The notes under the pieces were generated by a model. That model made no database searches and was not told the origin of the DNA. It saw only the letters and a program-made list of their open reading frames with translations. From positions 88,456 through 152,455 of the forward strand of contig NZ_JAAXPF010000006.1 in NCBI RefSeq assembly GCF_012396315.1: a DNA stretch of 64,000 bases. Reading direction: 5' to 3'. This document shows, one piece after another, positions 49,302 through 57,179 of this stretch. Within the stretch, counting starts at the first letter, position 1. Every line of letters begins with the position of its first letter. The DNA is from Corynebacterium mucifaciens (GTDB taxonomy: Bacteria > Actinomycetota > Actinomycetes > Mycobacteriales > Mycobacteriaceae). The position numbers were made by a program, and so were the translations under genes.

Positions 49302-51284
49302 CTAGCGGCGATTATATTTAGCGAGCATCTCGTTGTACTGGCGCCATTCTTCGTCGCCAGTTTCGTCCGCACGGCGGTCCGACGCGACCGTTTCCGCCCT
49401 ATCCTCGCGCCACCAGCGCCTGAACAGCTCCCCAAACACAATCAGCAGCGGGAACGAACCGGACGCCCAGGCGATGCCGCCGCCGGCCTTCTGCACAGCA
49501 AGCAGATCCGGATTCCACGGCAACTCGAGGGAGCGGTAGAACTCCTCCCCCATCACCGAGCCCAGCTGCATGAGGTAGACGCCCATAAACAGGTGGAACG
49601 GCATGGACACCCACAGCCACAGCAGGCGCACCTTCGCACTCGGGCGACCGGCAATCTCATCGGGCCCGATGAGCTCCCAGAAGTAGAAGTACCCGGAGAG
49701 CAGGAACACCGCGTTCATGATCACGTGGCCGGCGTGCTCCGAGATCATGAGCTCGTAGAAGGGCTCGATGACGTACATGGCGTAGAAGAACACCAAAAAC
49801 TGGATGGTGGACACCGGCGAGTACGTCACCGCCCGCAGGAACTTGGAGCGCTGGAAGCTTTCCGCCCACAAGCCCGGATTGAATTCGCCCGCCGGGTACG
49901 CCGCACGCACCAACGTCAGCGGCGCTCCCAGCACCAGAAACACCGGCACGCCCATGGACAGGATCATGTGCACCGTCATGTGCGCGGAATAGGACGCGGG
50001 CATGTGCATGCCGAGCCCGGAGCTCAGCGTGATCACGGTTGTCGCGCAGCCCAGCAGCCACCACACGGTCCTGCCCACGGGCCAGCCCTGCACCCGGCGC
50101 GCCAGGTGCAGGTAATAGACGGCCAACAGCACCGCGATCACGCTGAACAATAGCTCCGGGCGCCACTCGGTGAGCCAGTTTGTCCAGGTGAGCGGCTCTT
50201 CCAGGTTGTAGCCCATCTGGATCTGCATACGCGTGAGGTTCGGGTCCTGCGGCGGCGGAGGCGGCGTCCGCCCGAGCGTGACGGCGAGGCCAGAGACAGC
50301 GGCCATGACGACCACCTCGCCCGCAGCAAGGCGGGTGAACGCGCGCGGCCGGGAACCCAGCTGCGGGATGGTGCGCTCGCGGTGGACGTAGCCGATGAGG
50401 CCGAGCACGACAATGCCGGCGGTTTTGATAATCAGGACCCAGCCGTAGGCGTACTGCGTCAGATCCTCCAGACGCACGCGCACCAGCGCGTTGACCACGC
50501 CGGAGACGGCCATGGCCAGGATGGCGAACAGCGCGATGCGGGAGTAGCGGCTGGCAGCGCCGGCGAGGCCCGGTCCGCGACGATACGCGTGCGCCACCAG
50601 CGCCATGAGCCCGCCGACCCACAGCAGCATGGCCACCAGGTGCCAGATCAGGGAGTTCGTGCCGAAGTCGTGCGCACCGCCGGTAGCCGAGTGGCCGGTC
50701 AGCGCAATGGGCATGACAACCAGGATCGAGCCAACGAACAGCGCTACCTGGGACCACCAGCTTGTGGCGGTGTATCCGCCCACCGCAACGACGGCCGCAA
50801 ACGCGGCGACGATGAGCCACACCCGCGCGTCCGCCACTTGGTCCAGCGCCGTCGACCAGGCTGCGGCCTCGAACAGCACCGTCTTCAGCGGCTGGCCGGA
50901 GACGTCTGAAAGCACCAGCGGGATCATTACCAGGCCGATCAGCGCCACACCCGCGCTCGCATGTGCGCCGGTGCGTGACGCGATGTGCCCGTCCACAGTT
51001 AGCCGCGCACCGTTGAGGTCCTCGCCCTGCTGGCTCGGCGGGACAAGGAAGGCCGCCAGCATGAACGAGCCAGTCGCTAGCGCCATGAGCAGCCACGCCA
51101 CACCCCGCAGCGCCGGCAGCCCGAACGTCGTGGCCGCCCCCGGGTCTGGGATACCAAGCTCCGCCAGCGACCCTCCGGAAAATCCCTGCCCCACCGCACC
51201 CGCGATGACGGCTGCGACGGCCAGCGCGGCCAGGTACAGCGGCCAAGCGGGAGCGACAGTGCGGGTGCGCGCAGGTGCAGTCAT
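49302..51284 (-). CDS. CopD-CtaG fusion: copper-resistance D domain plus cytochrome c oxidase assembly domain
   Basis: A polytopic membrane protein of 660 residues with some 14-16 hydrophobic segments. The N-terminal half resembles YcnJ/CopD copper importers (QVADARVWLIVAAFAAVVAVGGYTATSWW, ATGGAHDFGTNSLIWHLVAMLLWVGGLMALVAHAYRRG). The C-terminal half is the caa3-type CtaG domain (YYLHLARRVQGWPVGRTVWWLLG, SAHMTVHMILSMGVPVFLVLGAPLTL, MISEHAGHVIMNAVFLLSGYFYFW) with several conserved His and Met that could carry copper to cytochrome oxidase. The ATG at 51284 (MTAPARTRT) is chosen over a longer reading that enters the tRNA-Arg gene. Confidence 0.88.
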   Translation of the reverse strand: MTAPARTRTVAPAWPLYLAALAVAAVIAGAVGQGFSGGSLAELGIPDPGAATTFGLPALRGVAWLLMALATGSFMLAAFLVPPSQQGEDLNGARLTVDGHIASRTGAHASAGVALIGLVMIPLVLSDVSGQPLKTVLFEAAAWSTALDQVADARVWLIVAAFAAVVAVGGYTATSWWSQVALFVGSILVVMPIALTGHSATGGAHDFGTNSLIWHLVAMLLWVGGLMALVAHAYRRGPGLAGAASRYSRIALFAILAMAVSGVVNALVRVRLEDLTQYAYGWVLIIKTAGIVVLGLIGYVHRERTIPQLGSRPRAFTRLAAGEVVVMAAVSGLAVTLGRTPPPPPQDPNLTRMQIQMGYNLEEPLTWTNWLTEWRPELLFSVIAVLLAVYYLHLARRVQGWPVGRTVWWLLGCATTVITLSSGLGMHMPASYSAHMTVHMILSMGVPVFLVLGAPLTLVRAAYPAGEFNPGLWAESFQRSKFLRAVTYSPVSTIQFLVFFYAMYVIEPFYELMISEHAGHVIMNAVFLLSGYFYFWELIGPDEIAGRPSAKVRLLWLWVSMPFHLFMGVYLMQLGSVMGEEFYRSLELPWNPDLLAVQKAGGGIAWASGSFPLLIVFGELFRRWWREDRAETVASDRRADETGDEEWRQYNEMLAKYNRR

Positions 51285-51339
51285 GCCGCTTACCCTACTT
51301 TCGCCGCAGGCGGAGCCATAACTACAATGTGCAGGCGTT

Positions 51340-51416
51340 GCCTCCATAGCTCAGTGGATTAGAGCATCCGGTTTCTACCCGGCTGGTCGCGGGTTCGAGT
51401 CCTGCTGGGGGCGCCA
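51340..51416 (+). tRNA. tRNA-Arg (anticodon TCT)
   Basis: Acceptor GCCTCCA pairs with TGGGGGC (one G-U), T-arm GGTTCGAGTCC, anticodon loop TTTCTAC (anticodon TCT), encoded CCA at 51414-51416. The outermost anticodon-stem pair (27-43) is a T-C mismatch. Confidence 0.93.
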
Positions 51417-51491
51417 CTGCCGCGAGCCGCGGGTCGCCGTTCGGCGCTAGAGTCGTTGGGGTACCTACCTCGAATGCGAAGGAGGCCAGAC

Positions 51492-51617
51492 ATGGCTGAA
51501 GCAAAGAACTCCCCAGTCGACGAAGACAGCATTAACAACCTGTCCGACCCCGATGCCGATTCCTCCGTTCAGGAGACCGGCGAGGACAACGACTTTGAAA
51601 GGGACGGCACGAACTAA
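51492..51617 (+). CDS. Very small acidic protein (41 residues)
   Basis: Starts MAEAKNSPVDEDSINNLSD and ends EDNDFERDGTN. An AAGGAGG ribosome-binding site lies seven to eight bases before the ATG, and the stop codon overlaps the next ATG (TAATG). The composition is strongly acidic, with no hydrophobic segment and no cysteine. Both the ribosome-binding site and the coupling argue that it is a real gene. Function unknown. Confidence 0.7.
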   Translation: MAEAKNSPVDEDSINNLSDPDADSSVQETGEDNDFERDGTN

Positions 51618-51853
51618 TGGCCGACATCAACGCTTCCGGCAGCACCGAGTCCGAGCTGGACAAGCTTATCGACGCAGGCACTGCCCGCATCGGCAATGCT
51701 CCGACCAACTTCAGCTCGGTGGACGACTTTGAAAACGCCGAGGACGAGACAGTCGAGACCGGTTCCGGCCACAAGGACGAGCACCCGAACACCGAAGAGC
51801 GCACCGACCAGGTCGAGCGCACCGTCCGCGACGGTGACGTTTCCGGCGAGTAG
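51617..51853 (+). CDS. Small acidic protein (78 residues), coupled to the upstream mini-gene
   Basis: MADINASGSTESELDKLIDAGTARIGNAPTNF followed by a Glu/Asp-rich disordered half (DDFENAEDETVETG...). No known domain. The first 35 residues could form a helix. It is translationally coupled to the 41-residue gene and ends at a strong terminator, so the two form a closed two-gene operon. The acidic, disordered character superficially recalls Pup, but the Pup C-terminal GGQ/GGE is missing. Confidence 0.7.
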   Translation: MADINASGSTESELDKLIDAGTARIGNAPTNFSSVDDFENAEDETVETGSGHKDEHPNTEERTDQVERTVRDGDVSGE

Positions 51854-51886
51854 CCCCGGTTGAGACAGCTGGCTTCGGCCGGCTTC

Positions 51887-51919
51887 CGGCCCTCCGATGC
51901 TTTACGGAGGGCCGTTTTT
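51887..51919 (+). terminator. Terminator after the small acidic gene pair
   Basis: Perfect 10-base-pair stem CGGCCCTCCG/CGGAGGGCCG with an 8-base loop followed by TTTTT, 33 bases past the stop. Confidence 0.9.
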
Positions 51920-52054
51920 GCTGCCCCGACGTTGCAAAAGTTGACATCGTCGATCGCTAATACTTCGGTGACCTGGCGGTTTAAAGCTGGACGACTGTCC
52001 CGGTTGTCAAATATTGCAGCGCGCCCGCTTGGCAAATCCCTCTTGCACCCCGAT

Positions 52055-52072
52055 GTGGAACCGTTGTTCCAC
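52055..52072. promoter_or_regulatory. Candidate operator upstream of the MHS transporter pseudogene
   Basis: GTGGAAC-CGTT-GTTCCAC is a perfect inverted repeat with 7-base arms, 65 bases before the transporter start. The TGGAA/TTCCA half-sites recall operators of IclR-family regulators of aromatic and organic acid uptake. The regulator is not in this window. Confidence 0.45.
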
Positions 52073-52137
52073 CATGTGGTACGGTTTCGCCACTACATGA
52101 GACAGCAATTCCGCTACATGGAATGGAAGGACGGGCG

Positions 52138-53517
52138 ATGTCAACAAGCGTCGAGCACCCCACACCCACACAGGCGGCACCCGCCGCGATCAGGGAGACC
52201 ACCCCGGAGGAACGCCGACGCGTCCGCCTAGCCTCCACCATCGGCACCACTATTGAGTTCTACGACTTCTACGTCTACGCAACGGCAGCCGTGGCCGTCT
52301 TCCCGTTTCTCTTCTTCCCCAAATCCGAGTCCAGCACCGTCGCGCTGCTGTCCTCATTCGCTACGTTCGGCCTCGCGTTCATCGCCCGGCCGCTCGGATC
52401 AGTAGTCTTCGGCCACTTCGGCGACAAGGTGGGGCGCAAAGCGACCCTGGTCGGTGCGCTACTGACCATGGGCGTCGCGACATTCATCATCGGCCTGCTC
52501 CCCACGTACGCAACCGCCGGCATCTGGGCCCCGGCGCTGCTGGCGCTCATGCGCTTCTGCCAAGGACTGGGCCTAGGCGGCGAGTGGTCCGGCGCAGCGC
52601 TCCTTTCCACCGAGACCGCCGCGAAGGGCCGGCGCGCCTGGGCCGGCATGTGGCCGCAGCTCGGCGCACCGTTCGGCTTCTTGCTGGCTAACGGCCTATT
52701 CCTCATCCTGGTCACCGCCCTCGGCCACACCACCGGCGACTTCGAAGGCGCGTTCATGCGCTGGGGTTGGCGCATCCCCTTCTTGCTGTCCGCCGTCATG
52801 GTCATTATCGGCCTGTGGGTGCGCCTGCAGGTGGAAGAGACGCCGGTGTTCCAGCACGTGGAGCAAAACGATCAGAAGGCGGCGTCCCCGCTTGCCGAGG
52901 TGTTTAAGACGGCGTGGAAGCCCCTGATCCAGGGTACGTTCATCATGGTCGGCTGCTACACGCTGTTTTACCTGGTCACCACCTGGTTCCTCTCCTACGG
53001 CATCGGCTCCGCGGAAGAGGGCGTCGGCCTGGGAATCGCCTACCCCACCTTCCTGAAGCTGTAGCTCGTCTGCATTTTCGGCTTCATGCTCGGCATCCCG
53101 GTCTCTGCGCACCTGGCGGACACCTACGGCCGCCGCCCGACGCTGGGGCTGACCTCCGCCGCGATCATCGTCTACGGCCTGTGCTTCAAGTGGCTGCTCA
53201 ACCCCGAGACATACACCATGATTTCGCTGGGAATCTTCCTGTTTATCGGCATGATCCTGATGGGATTCATCTTCGGCCCGATGTCCGCCATCCTGCCCGA
53301 GCTGTTCCCCTCCCGCGTGCGCTACACCGGCTCCGGCATCGCGTACAACGTCGCCTCTATCCTGGGCGCCGCCATTGCGCCGTTCATCGCAACTGCGCTG
53401 AGCACGAAATACGGGCCGCAGGCCGTGGGCTTCTACCTGGTGGTCGTCACCGCGATTTCGCTGGCAGCCATCATTTCCGCCCCTGAGACGAAGGACCAGG
53501 AGATGCACGAGATCTAG
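52138..53517 (+). pseudogene. MHS-family major facilitator transporter, interrupted by in-frame TAG
   Basis: An intact-looking metabolite:H+ symporter (ProP/ShiA-like) except for one amber codon. The N-terminal part (MSTSVEHPTPTQ to FLKL, codons 1-308) has the MHS signature RPLGSVVFGHFGDKVGRKATL and GEWSGAALLSTE. After TAG at 53062-53064 the same frame continues with LVCIFGFMLGIPVSAHLADTYGRRPTLGL and SAILPELFPSRVRYTGSGIAYNVASI through to the proper C-terminus. CTG-TAG-CTC could arise from a CAG glutamine codon by a single change. No other damage is seen, so the loss is recent, or the stop is read through, or it is a sequencing error. Confidence 0.85.
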
Positions 53518-53540
53518 CGCCCCCCGTGCCGCCACCCCAG

Positions 53541-53605
53541 ATCCAGCTAGTAGGAGCCAGCTAACGAGCCCGTGGGAGCGAATAGCTGGCTCCTACCAGC
53601 TGGAT
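53541..53605. repeat. Long inverted repeat (22-base arms)
   Basis: Arms 53541-53562 and 53584-53605 are complementary at 21 of 22 positions and are separated by 21 bases. It lies 23 bases after the transporter pseudogene stop. There is no T-run, so it is not a classical terminator; it may be a strong transcript-end hairpin or a relic of a small mobile element. Confidence 0.75.
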
Positions 53606-53666
53606 TCATGAGGCAGGGTCGCAACACCCGTTGCCTTCCCCTCGGGAAAGTTTCACACTCGCCTAC

Positions 53667-54092
53667 ATGGCAAGCAACCCGATCTCGCAGGAAGAGGCCC
53701 GCGCTGCCCTCGCGCAAATCGACGATATCGAGCACCAGTCACAACGCAAGCACACTCCATCGTGGGTCTACGCCGTCCTCGGCACCAGTTTCGGCGTCAC
53801 GGTCGCCGGCACGATCATGCAGTGGACCTACTGGTGGGTGTTGTTCGCGGTCCTCATTATCGCCTGCATCACGCTCGCTGTCTGGGATCACAACCGCAAC
53901 GTGCGGCCAAGCATGAAGCAACCGATCCAGGAGGACCCAAAAACGAACTGGCCGGCCGCATTGGCCCCCGTGATCGTTATGCCCCTCATCTGGCTCATCC
54001 CCGAGGGCAGCGTGATCGGCGCGACCATCGCCGGCGTTGTCGTCGCCGTCGTATTTACGGCCGTCCTGATCTGCGGAGAGAAGCGCCGATGA
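53667..54092 (+). CDS. Membrane protein paired with a winged-helix regulator
   Basis: 141 residues. A charged N-terminus (ASNPISQEEARAALAQIDDIEHQSQRKH) is followed by four hydrophobic stretches in two pairs (WVYAVLGTSFGVTVAGTIM, WWVLFAVLIIACITLAVW, ALAPVIVMPLIWLIP, GATIAGVVVAVVFTAVLI). I do not recognise a named family. Its stop overlaps the next gene by four bases, so it is co-translated with the regulator, a pairing common among small actinobacterial sensor-like membrane proteins. Confidence 0.75.
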   Translation: MASNPISQEEARAALAQIDDIEHQSQRKHTPSWVYAVLGTSFGVTVAGTIMQWTYWWVLFAVLIIACITLAVWDHNRNVRPSMKQPIQEDPKTNWPAALAPVIVMPLIWLIPEGSVIGATIAGVVVAVVFTAVLICGEKRR

Positions 54093-54403
54093 GCGGCATC
54101 GACCCCGTCATTCACCCCCTGGCCAGGTTGAAGATCTGCGCGGCGTTGTATCACGCTGGCGCCGTCGAGAAGCAAACCTCCCGCCACGAGATGCGCTTCG
54201 GAGCCCTGAAGGAGAAGGTGGACCTGTCGGACTCCGCGCTGTCGAAGCAGCTGGCGACGCTCGAGGAGCACGGCTACATCACGCGCTTCCGCGAGTACGG
54301 CTCGTCCCGGGCGAAGGACACGGTGTGGGTCACGCTCACCGCGGCCGGCGCGCGGGCCTTTGAAAACCACACGGCAGCGCTGCGCGAGATCGCTGGCGGG
54401 TAG
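54089..54403 (+). CDS. Winged-helix transcriptional regulator (PF13601/MarR-like)
   Basis: 104 residues: IHPLARLKICAALYHAGAVEKQTSRHEMRFGALKEKVDLSDSALSKQLATLEEHGYITRFREYGSSRAKDTVWVTLTAAG. The helix-turn-helix DLSDSALSKQLATLEEHGYI and beta-hairpin wing are clear. Proteins of this size typically repress their own operon. ATGA overlap with the upstream membrane protein. Ligand unknown. Confidence 0.88.
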   Translation: MSGIDPVIHPLARLKICAALYHAGAVEKQTSRHEMRFGALKEKVDLSDSALSKQLATLEEHGYITRFREYGSSRAKDTVWVTLTAAGARAFENHTAALREIAGG

Positions 54404-54406
54404 ATT
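54401..54406 (+). promoter_or_regulatory. Candidate -10 box of cmrA
   Basis: TAGATT ends 7 bases before the ATG at 54414 and overlaps the stop codon of the preceding gene. It suggests an independent leaderless transcript for cmrA-orn. Confidence 0.45.
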
Positions 54407-54413
54407 CGAGCCC

Positions 54414-55220
54414 ATGAGTTTTCCCGCACCCGCACCCGGCGCGTTCGCGCTGATCACCGGCGCGAGCCAAGGCATCGGCGAAGCGATCGCGCGCCAACTT
54501 GCCGCCGAGGGGCACAACCTCATCCTCGTCGCCAGGCGCCAAGAAGTACTGCAGAAGCTTGGCGACGAGCTCTCGCTCACCCACGGCATCGATGTCGAAA
54601 TCTTCGCTGGGGACCTGTCCACGCAGCGCGATGTGGATGCCCTGATCCGGCACATCAACAACCGTACGATCAGTATCTGCGTGAACTCTGCCGGCATCGC
54701 CAGCTTCGGACCGTTCATGCGCCAAAACTGGGAGTACGAGACAAACCAGTTCAACCTGAACGCCACCGCGGTGTTCCGCATTACCAAGTCGGTGCTGGAC
54801 CAGATGGTGCCGCGCGGCGAGGGCGCACTGTGCAATGTCGGCTCGGCAGCGGGCAACCTGCCCATCCCGAACAACGCCACCTACGTGTTCACCAAAGCCG
54901 GCGTCAACCAGTTCACCGAAGCACTGCACTACGAGTTGAAAGACTCTGGGGTGCACGTGACGCTGCTCGCCCCCGGCCCGGTGCGCGAGGCACACATCCC
55001 GGAGGAAGAGCAGTCCATTGTGGACAAGGTCGTGCCGGATTTCCTCTGGACCACCTACGAGTCCTGCGCCGTCGACACAATCAGCGCCATGCGGGAAAAC
55101 CGCCGCCGCATCGTGCCCGGCCCCCTGGCGAAGACCATGGACGTGGTGTCCAACTACGCCCCGCGCGGGTGGCTGCCGCCGATCATGGGCAAGTTCTACG
55201 CACAGATGGGAGAGGAATAG
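54414..55220 (+). CDS. cmrA: Short-chain dehydrogenase, probable mycolate reductase CmrA
   Basis: 268 residues. The NADPH site is TGASQGIGEAIARQLA, with NSAGIASFG. The catalytic Ser is in VGSAAGNLP and the Tyr/Lys in YVFTKAG. Rv2509 in M. tuberculosis and CmrA in C. glutamicum, which reduce the beta-keto intermediate to the mature corynomycolic acid, lie next to orn (from memory), exactly as here. The gene name rests on that neighbourhood plus family; another SDR substrate is possible but less likely. Confidence 0.8.
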   Translation: MSFPAPAPGAFALITGASQGIGEAIARQLAAEGHNLILVARRQEVLQKLGDELSLTHGIDVEIFAGDLSTQRDVDALIRHINNRTISICVNSAGIASFGPFMRQNWEYETNQFNLNATAVFRITKSVLDQMVPRGEGALCNVGSAAGNLPIPNNATYVFTKAGVNQFTEALHYELKDSGVHVTLLAPGPVREAHIPEEEQSIVDKVVPDFLWTTYESCAVDTISAMRENRRRIVPGPLAKTMDVVSNYAPRGWLPPIMGKFYAQMGEE

Positions 55221-55850
55221 ATGGATATTGCCGCGAAGGACAACCGCATCGTCTGGGTCGACTTGGAAATGACGGGGCTCGACCCCGCCCGCCACGTCAT
55301 CGTGGAGGTAGCGGCTCTTGTCACCGACGCTGAGCTGAACATCATCGACGAGGGCGTGGACCTGGTCGTGCACGCCACCGACGCGCAGCTCGCGGAGATG
55401 GACGATGTTGTCACCCGCATGCACTCCGAAAACGGTCTGCTGGACGAGATCAAGGCGTCGACGGTCAGTCTCGCGGAGGCGGAGGATGCGGTGCTCGCGC
55501 TCGTCGAGAAGCACTGCGACCCTGCGCACCCCGCACCGCTTGCAGGCAACTCGATTGCCACCGACCGCACGTTCATCCGGGCGCAGATGCCGCGCCTCGA
55601 CGCCGCGCTGCATTACCGCATGATCGACGTCTCCACGGTCAAGGAGTTGTCTCGCCGTTGGTTCCCCAAGGCGTACTACAACCAGCCGCAGAAGGGCATG
55701 GCGCACCGCGCGCTGGCGGACATCGTGGAGTCCATCCGGGAGCTGGACTACTATCGTCGCGCCGTCTTCGTGCCCGCCCCCGGCCCGGATTCGAAGACAG
55801 CCGCGGACGCCGCCTCAGGCGCAACCGACGCCTACCAGCCGTTTTTGTGA
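55221..55850 (+). CDS. orn: Oligoribonuclease
   Basis: A DEDDh 3'-5' exonuclease that degrades di- to pentanucleotides including pGpG. The motifs are [13 protein letters not shown] (Exo I), [18 protein letters not shown] (Exo II) and [18 protein letters not shown] (Exo III with His). 209 residues. The start codon directly abuts the cmrA stop. The last 25 residues are an extension beyond the usual E. coli length. Confidence 0.96.
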   Translation: MDIAAKDNRIVWVDLEMTGLDPARHVIVEVAALVTDAELNIIDEGVDLVVHATDAQLAEMDDVVTRMHSENGLLDEIKASTVSLAEAEDAVLALVEKHCDPAHPAPLAGNSIATDRTFIRAQMPRLDAALHYRMIDVSTVKELSRRWFPKAYYNQPQKGMAHRALADIVESIRELDYYRRAVFVPAPGPDSKTAADAASGATDAYQPFL

Positions 55851-55895
55851 AACCGCGCCGAGGGGTTAATGTAGATCCCGCTGGAAAACAGCAAT

Positions 55896-55972
55896 GGTGG
55901 CTGTAGTTCAGCTGGTAGAGCACCAGGTTGTGATCCTGGGTGTCGCGGGTTCGAGTCCCGTCAGCCACCCCA
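55896..55972 (+). tRNA. tRNA-His (anticodon GTG)
   Basis: Extra 5' G (position -1) opposite discriminator C, acceptor GTGGCTG/CAGCCAC, anticodon stem CCAGG/CCTGG with loop TTGTGAT (anticodon GTG), T-arm GGTTCGAGTCC. CCA is encoded. It marks the boundary of the AT-richer accessory region. Confidence 0.95.
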
Positions 55973-56013
55973 ATAGCTCCCCTACCTGTGAAAACAGGTA
56001 GGGGAGCTATTTC
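55973..56013 (+). terminator. Terminator after tRNA-His
   Basis: A perfect 16-base-pair stem (ATAGCTCCCCTACCTG and its complement) with loop TGAAAA, followed by TTTC. It starts one base after the tRNA. Confidence 0.85.
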
Positions 56014-56323
56014 ATACTCAGAGCAGTTACGCTTTAAACTACGCTTAAGTTTTTATAAAGCGAAGTCGGCCGATACTAGGATGAGCGAATCTATAACGGA
56101 CAGCAAGGCCATCGACACCACAGTCACGGCGGAGCAGTTGCTCGTAGCACTTGAAGCAGGAGACGACCATGAGCTTCTACTTCCGTCAACCCGATAGACC
56201 TTCCGCCTACCGTAATCGGGATGCCGATGCTTAGAGCGTCATCGAATACTTGGGAGTCTTTTACTCAGCCACCTACGCTAATACCTAGTAGTACTGCGTT
56301 ATGTTCACCGAGGAGCATTTAAA
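56014..56323. other. AT-rich stretch after tRNA-His with only a doubtful mini-gene
   Basis: About 310 bases of lower GC content than the flanks. It holds a weak candidate of 38 codons (56081-56197) and an overlapping 21-codon reading from 56169, and ends with the ribosome-binding site of the next gene. No phage attachment core repeated elsewhere in the window was recognised. Confidence 0.5.
56081..56197 (+). CDS. Possible small protein (38 residues)
   Basis: Reads MSESITDSKAIDTTVTAEQLLVALEAGDDHELLLPSTR. The ribosome-binding site is weak (TAGG just before the ATG). The Glu/Leu-rich end could form a short helix. It overlaps another tiny reading frame starting at 56169. It might be a leader peptide or chance; included because the region otherwise has no gene. 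Confidence 0.25.
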   Translation: MSESITDSKAIDTTVTAEQLLVALEAGDDHELLLPSTR

Positions 56324-57169
56324 TTGGGTGGAACTACCAAGCAAACACTGTCGCAAGAAGAACTAAAATGGATGAAAAGCCTCCACGCCATTGCGCCACG
56401 AGTCGAAGAATGGATGGCATCCTGGGAACTGTTGCCCGATATAGAACCCGGAAGTGCTCTAAAAGGTGATGAGGTGGATTGGCTTCAACCTGGCCATTCA
56501 GCCGCTTACCAGATCGATATAGCAGCAGAACATCTTCACTTCTCCCTAAGCTCGCTGTTGAGCGGACAATCCATCAGCCCTACTGCTCATTTGACCATTG
56601 GCCGGACTGCTTACATGACTGCATTCAACGCAGCGTGGATTTTGGCACCGGCATCGCGAAAAGAGCGACAAGAGCGCGCTTTCCGTTTGAAGGCAAAGGA
56701 AGTGAAGGAGTCCCTTTCCGCCTTGACTGATTTTCCAGTAGGTAAGAATTGGGATGAGATCACAAATATCGAAAAGCAGCGGTTAGAGGATAAGCGTGCC
56801 CAATTGCATGAGATCGGTCAGCGTATTCATCCTCATTTGGACCCCAGGAAGCATCAGATTAACCAGACTGACGTCATTCAAGAAGTCGCCCATGACCTGT
56901 TTAACGGTGACTCTGAGGAAGATCAGTTAATCCGCTCAAACATGCAGCAGTTATGGCGTATGTCGAGTGCGGCAGCCCATGGGTACTATCACCACTCGTT
57001 GACCCGTGTTGAGACGCCGACTGAAGAGAACGGCCCAGTCCCCCCGGGCATGATGCTTATGTCGGCGAAGATCGATACAGACGTGGGCCCATTGCTTTTT
57101 GTGGCCTACCTGGTGTTAAAACGAGCAATTGAGCTGTATCGACAGCGGTGTACGAACCATCTTCGCTGA
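56324..57169 (+). CDS. Unknown protein with HEPN-like R-x6-H motif (paralogue A)
   Basis: 281 residues, mostly helical. Two conserved blocks are shared with the convergent gene at 57180-58010. The first is RTAYMTAFNAAWILAPASRK (94 on), continuing ERxxRAxRL. The second is LWRMSSAAAHGYYH, where Arg212 and His219 are six residues apart, the spacing of the R-x4-6-H motif of HEPN ribonucleases. The end DVGPLLFVAYLVLKRAIELY is also shared. The TTG start is chosen because GAGGAG lies eight bases upstream. Codon use is less GC-biased than in flanking core genes, suggesting acquisition. The HEPN assignment is inferred from motif and helical character only. Confidence 0.65.
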   Translation: MGGTTKQTLSQEELKWMKSLHAIAPRVEEWMASWELLPDIEPGSALKGDEVDWLQPGHSAAYQIDIAAEHLHFSLSSLLSGQSISPTAHLTIGRTAYMTAFNAAWILAPASRKERQERAFRLKAKEVKESLSALTDFPVGKNWDEITNIEKQRLEDKRAQLHEIGQRIHPHLDPRKHQINQTDVIQEVAHDLFNGDSEEDQLIRSNMQQLWRMSSAAAHGYYHHSLTRVETPTEENGPVPPGMMLMSAKIDTDVGPLLFVAYLVLKRAIELYRQRCTNHLR

Positions 57170-57179
57170 TAAGTTTCCG

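Noticed and set aside
51617..51853. The 78-residue acidic protein as a Pup homologue
   Set aside because: It is acidic and disordered but lacks the C-terminal GGQ/GGE and the Pup helix, and no proteasome genes are nearby.
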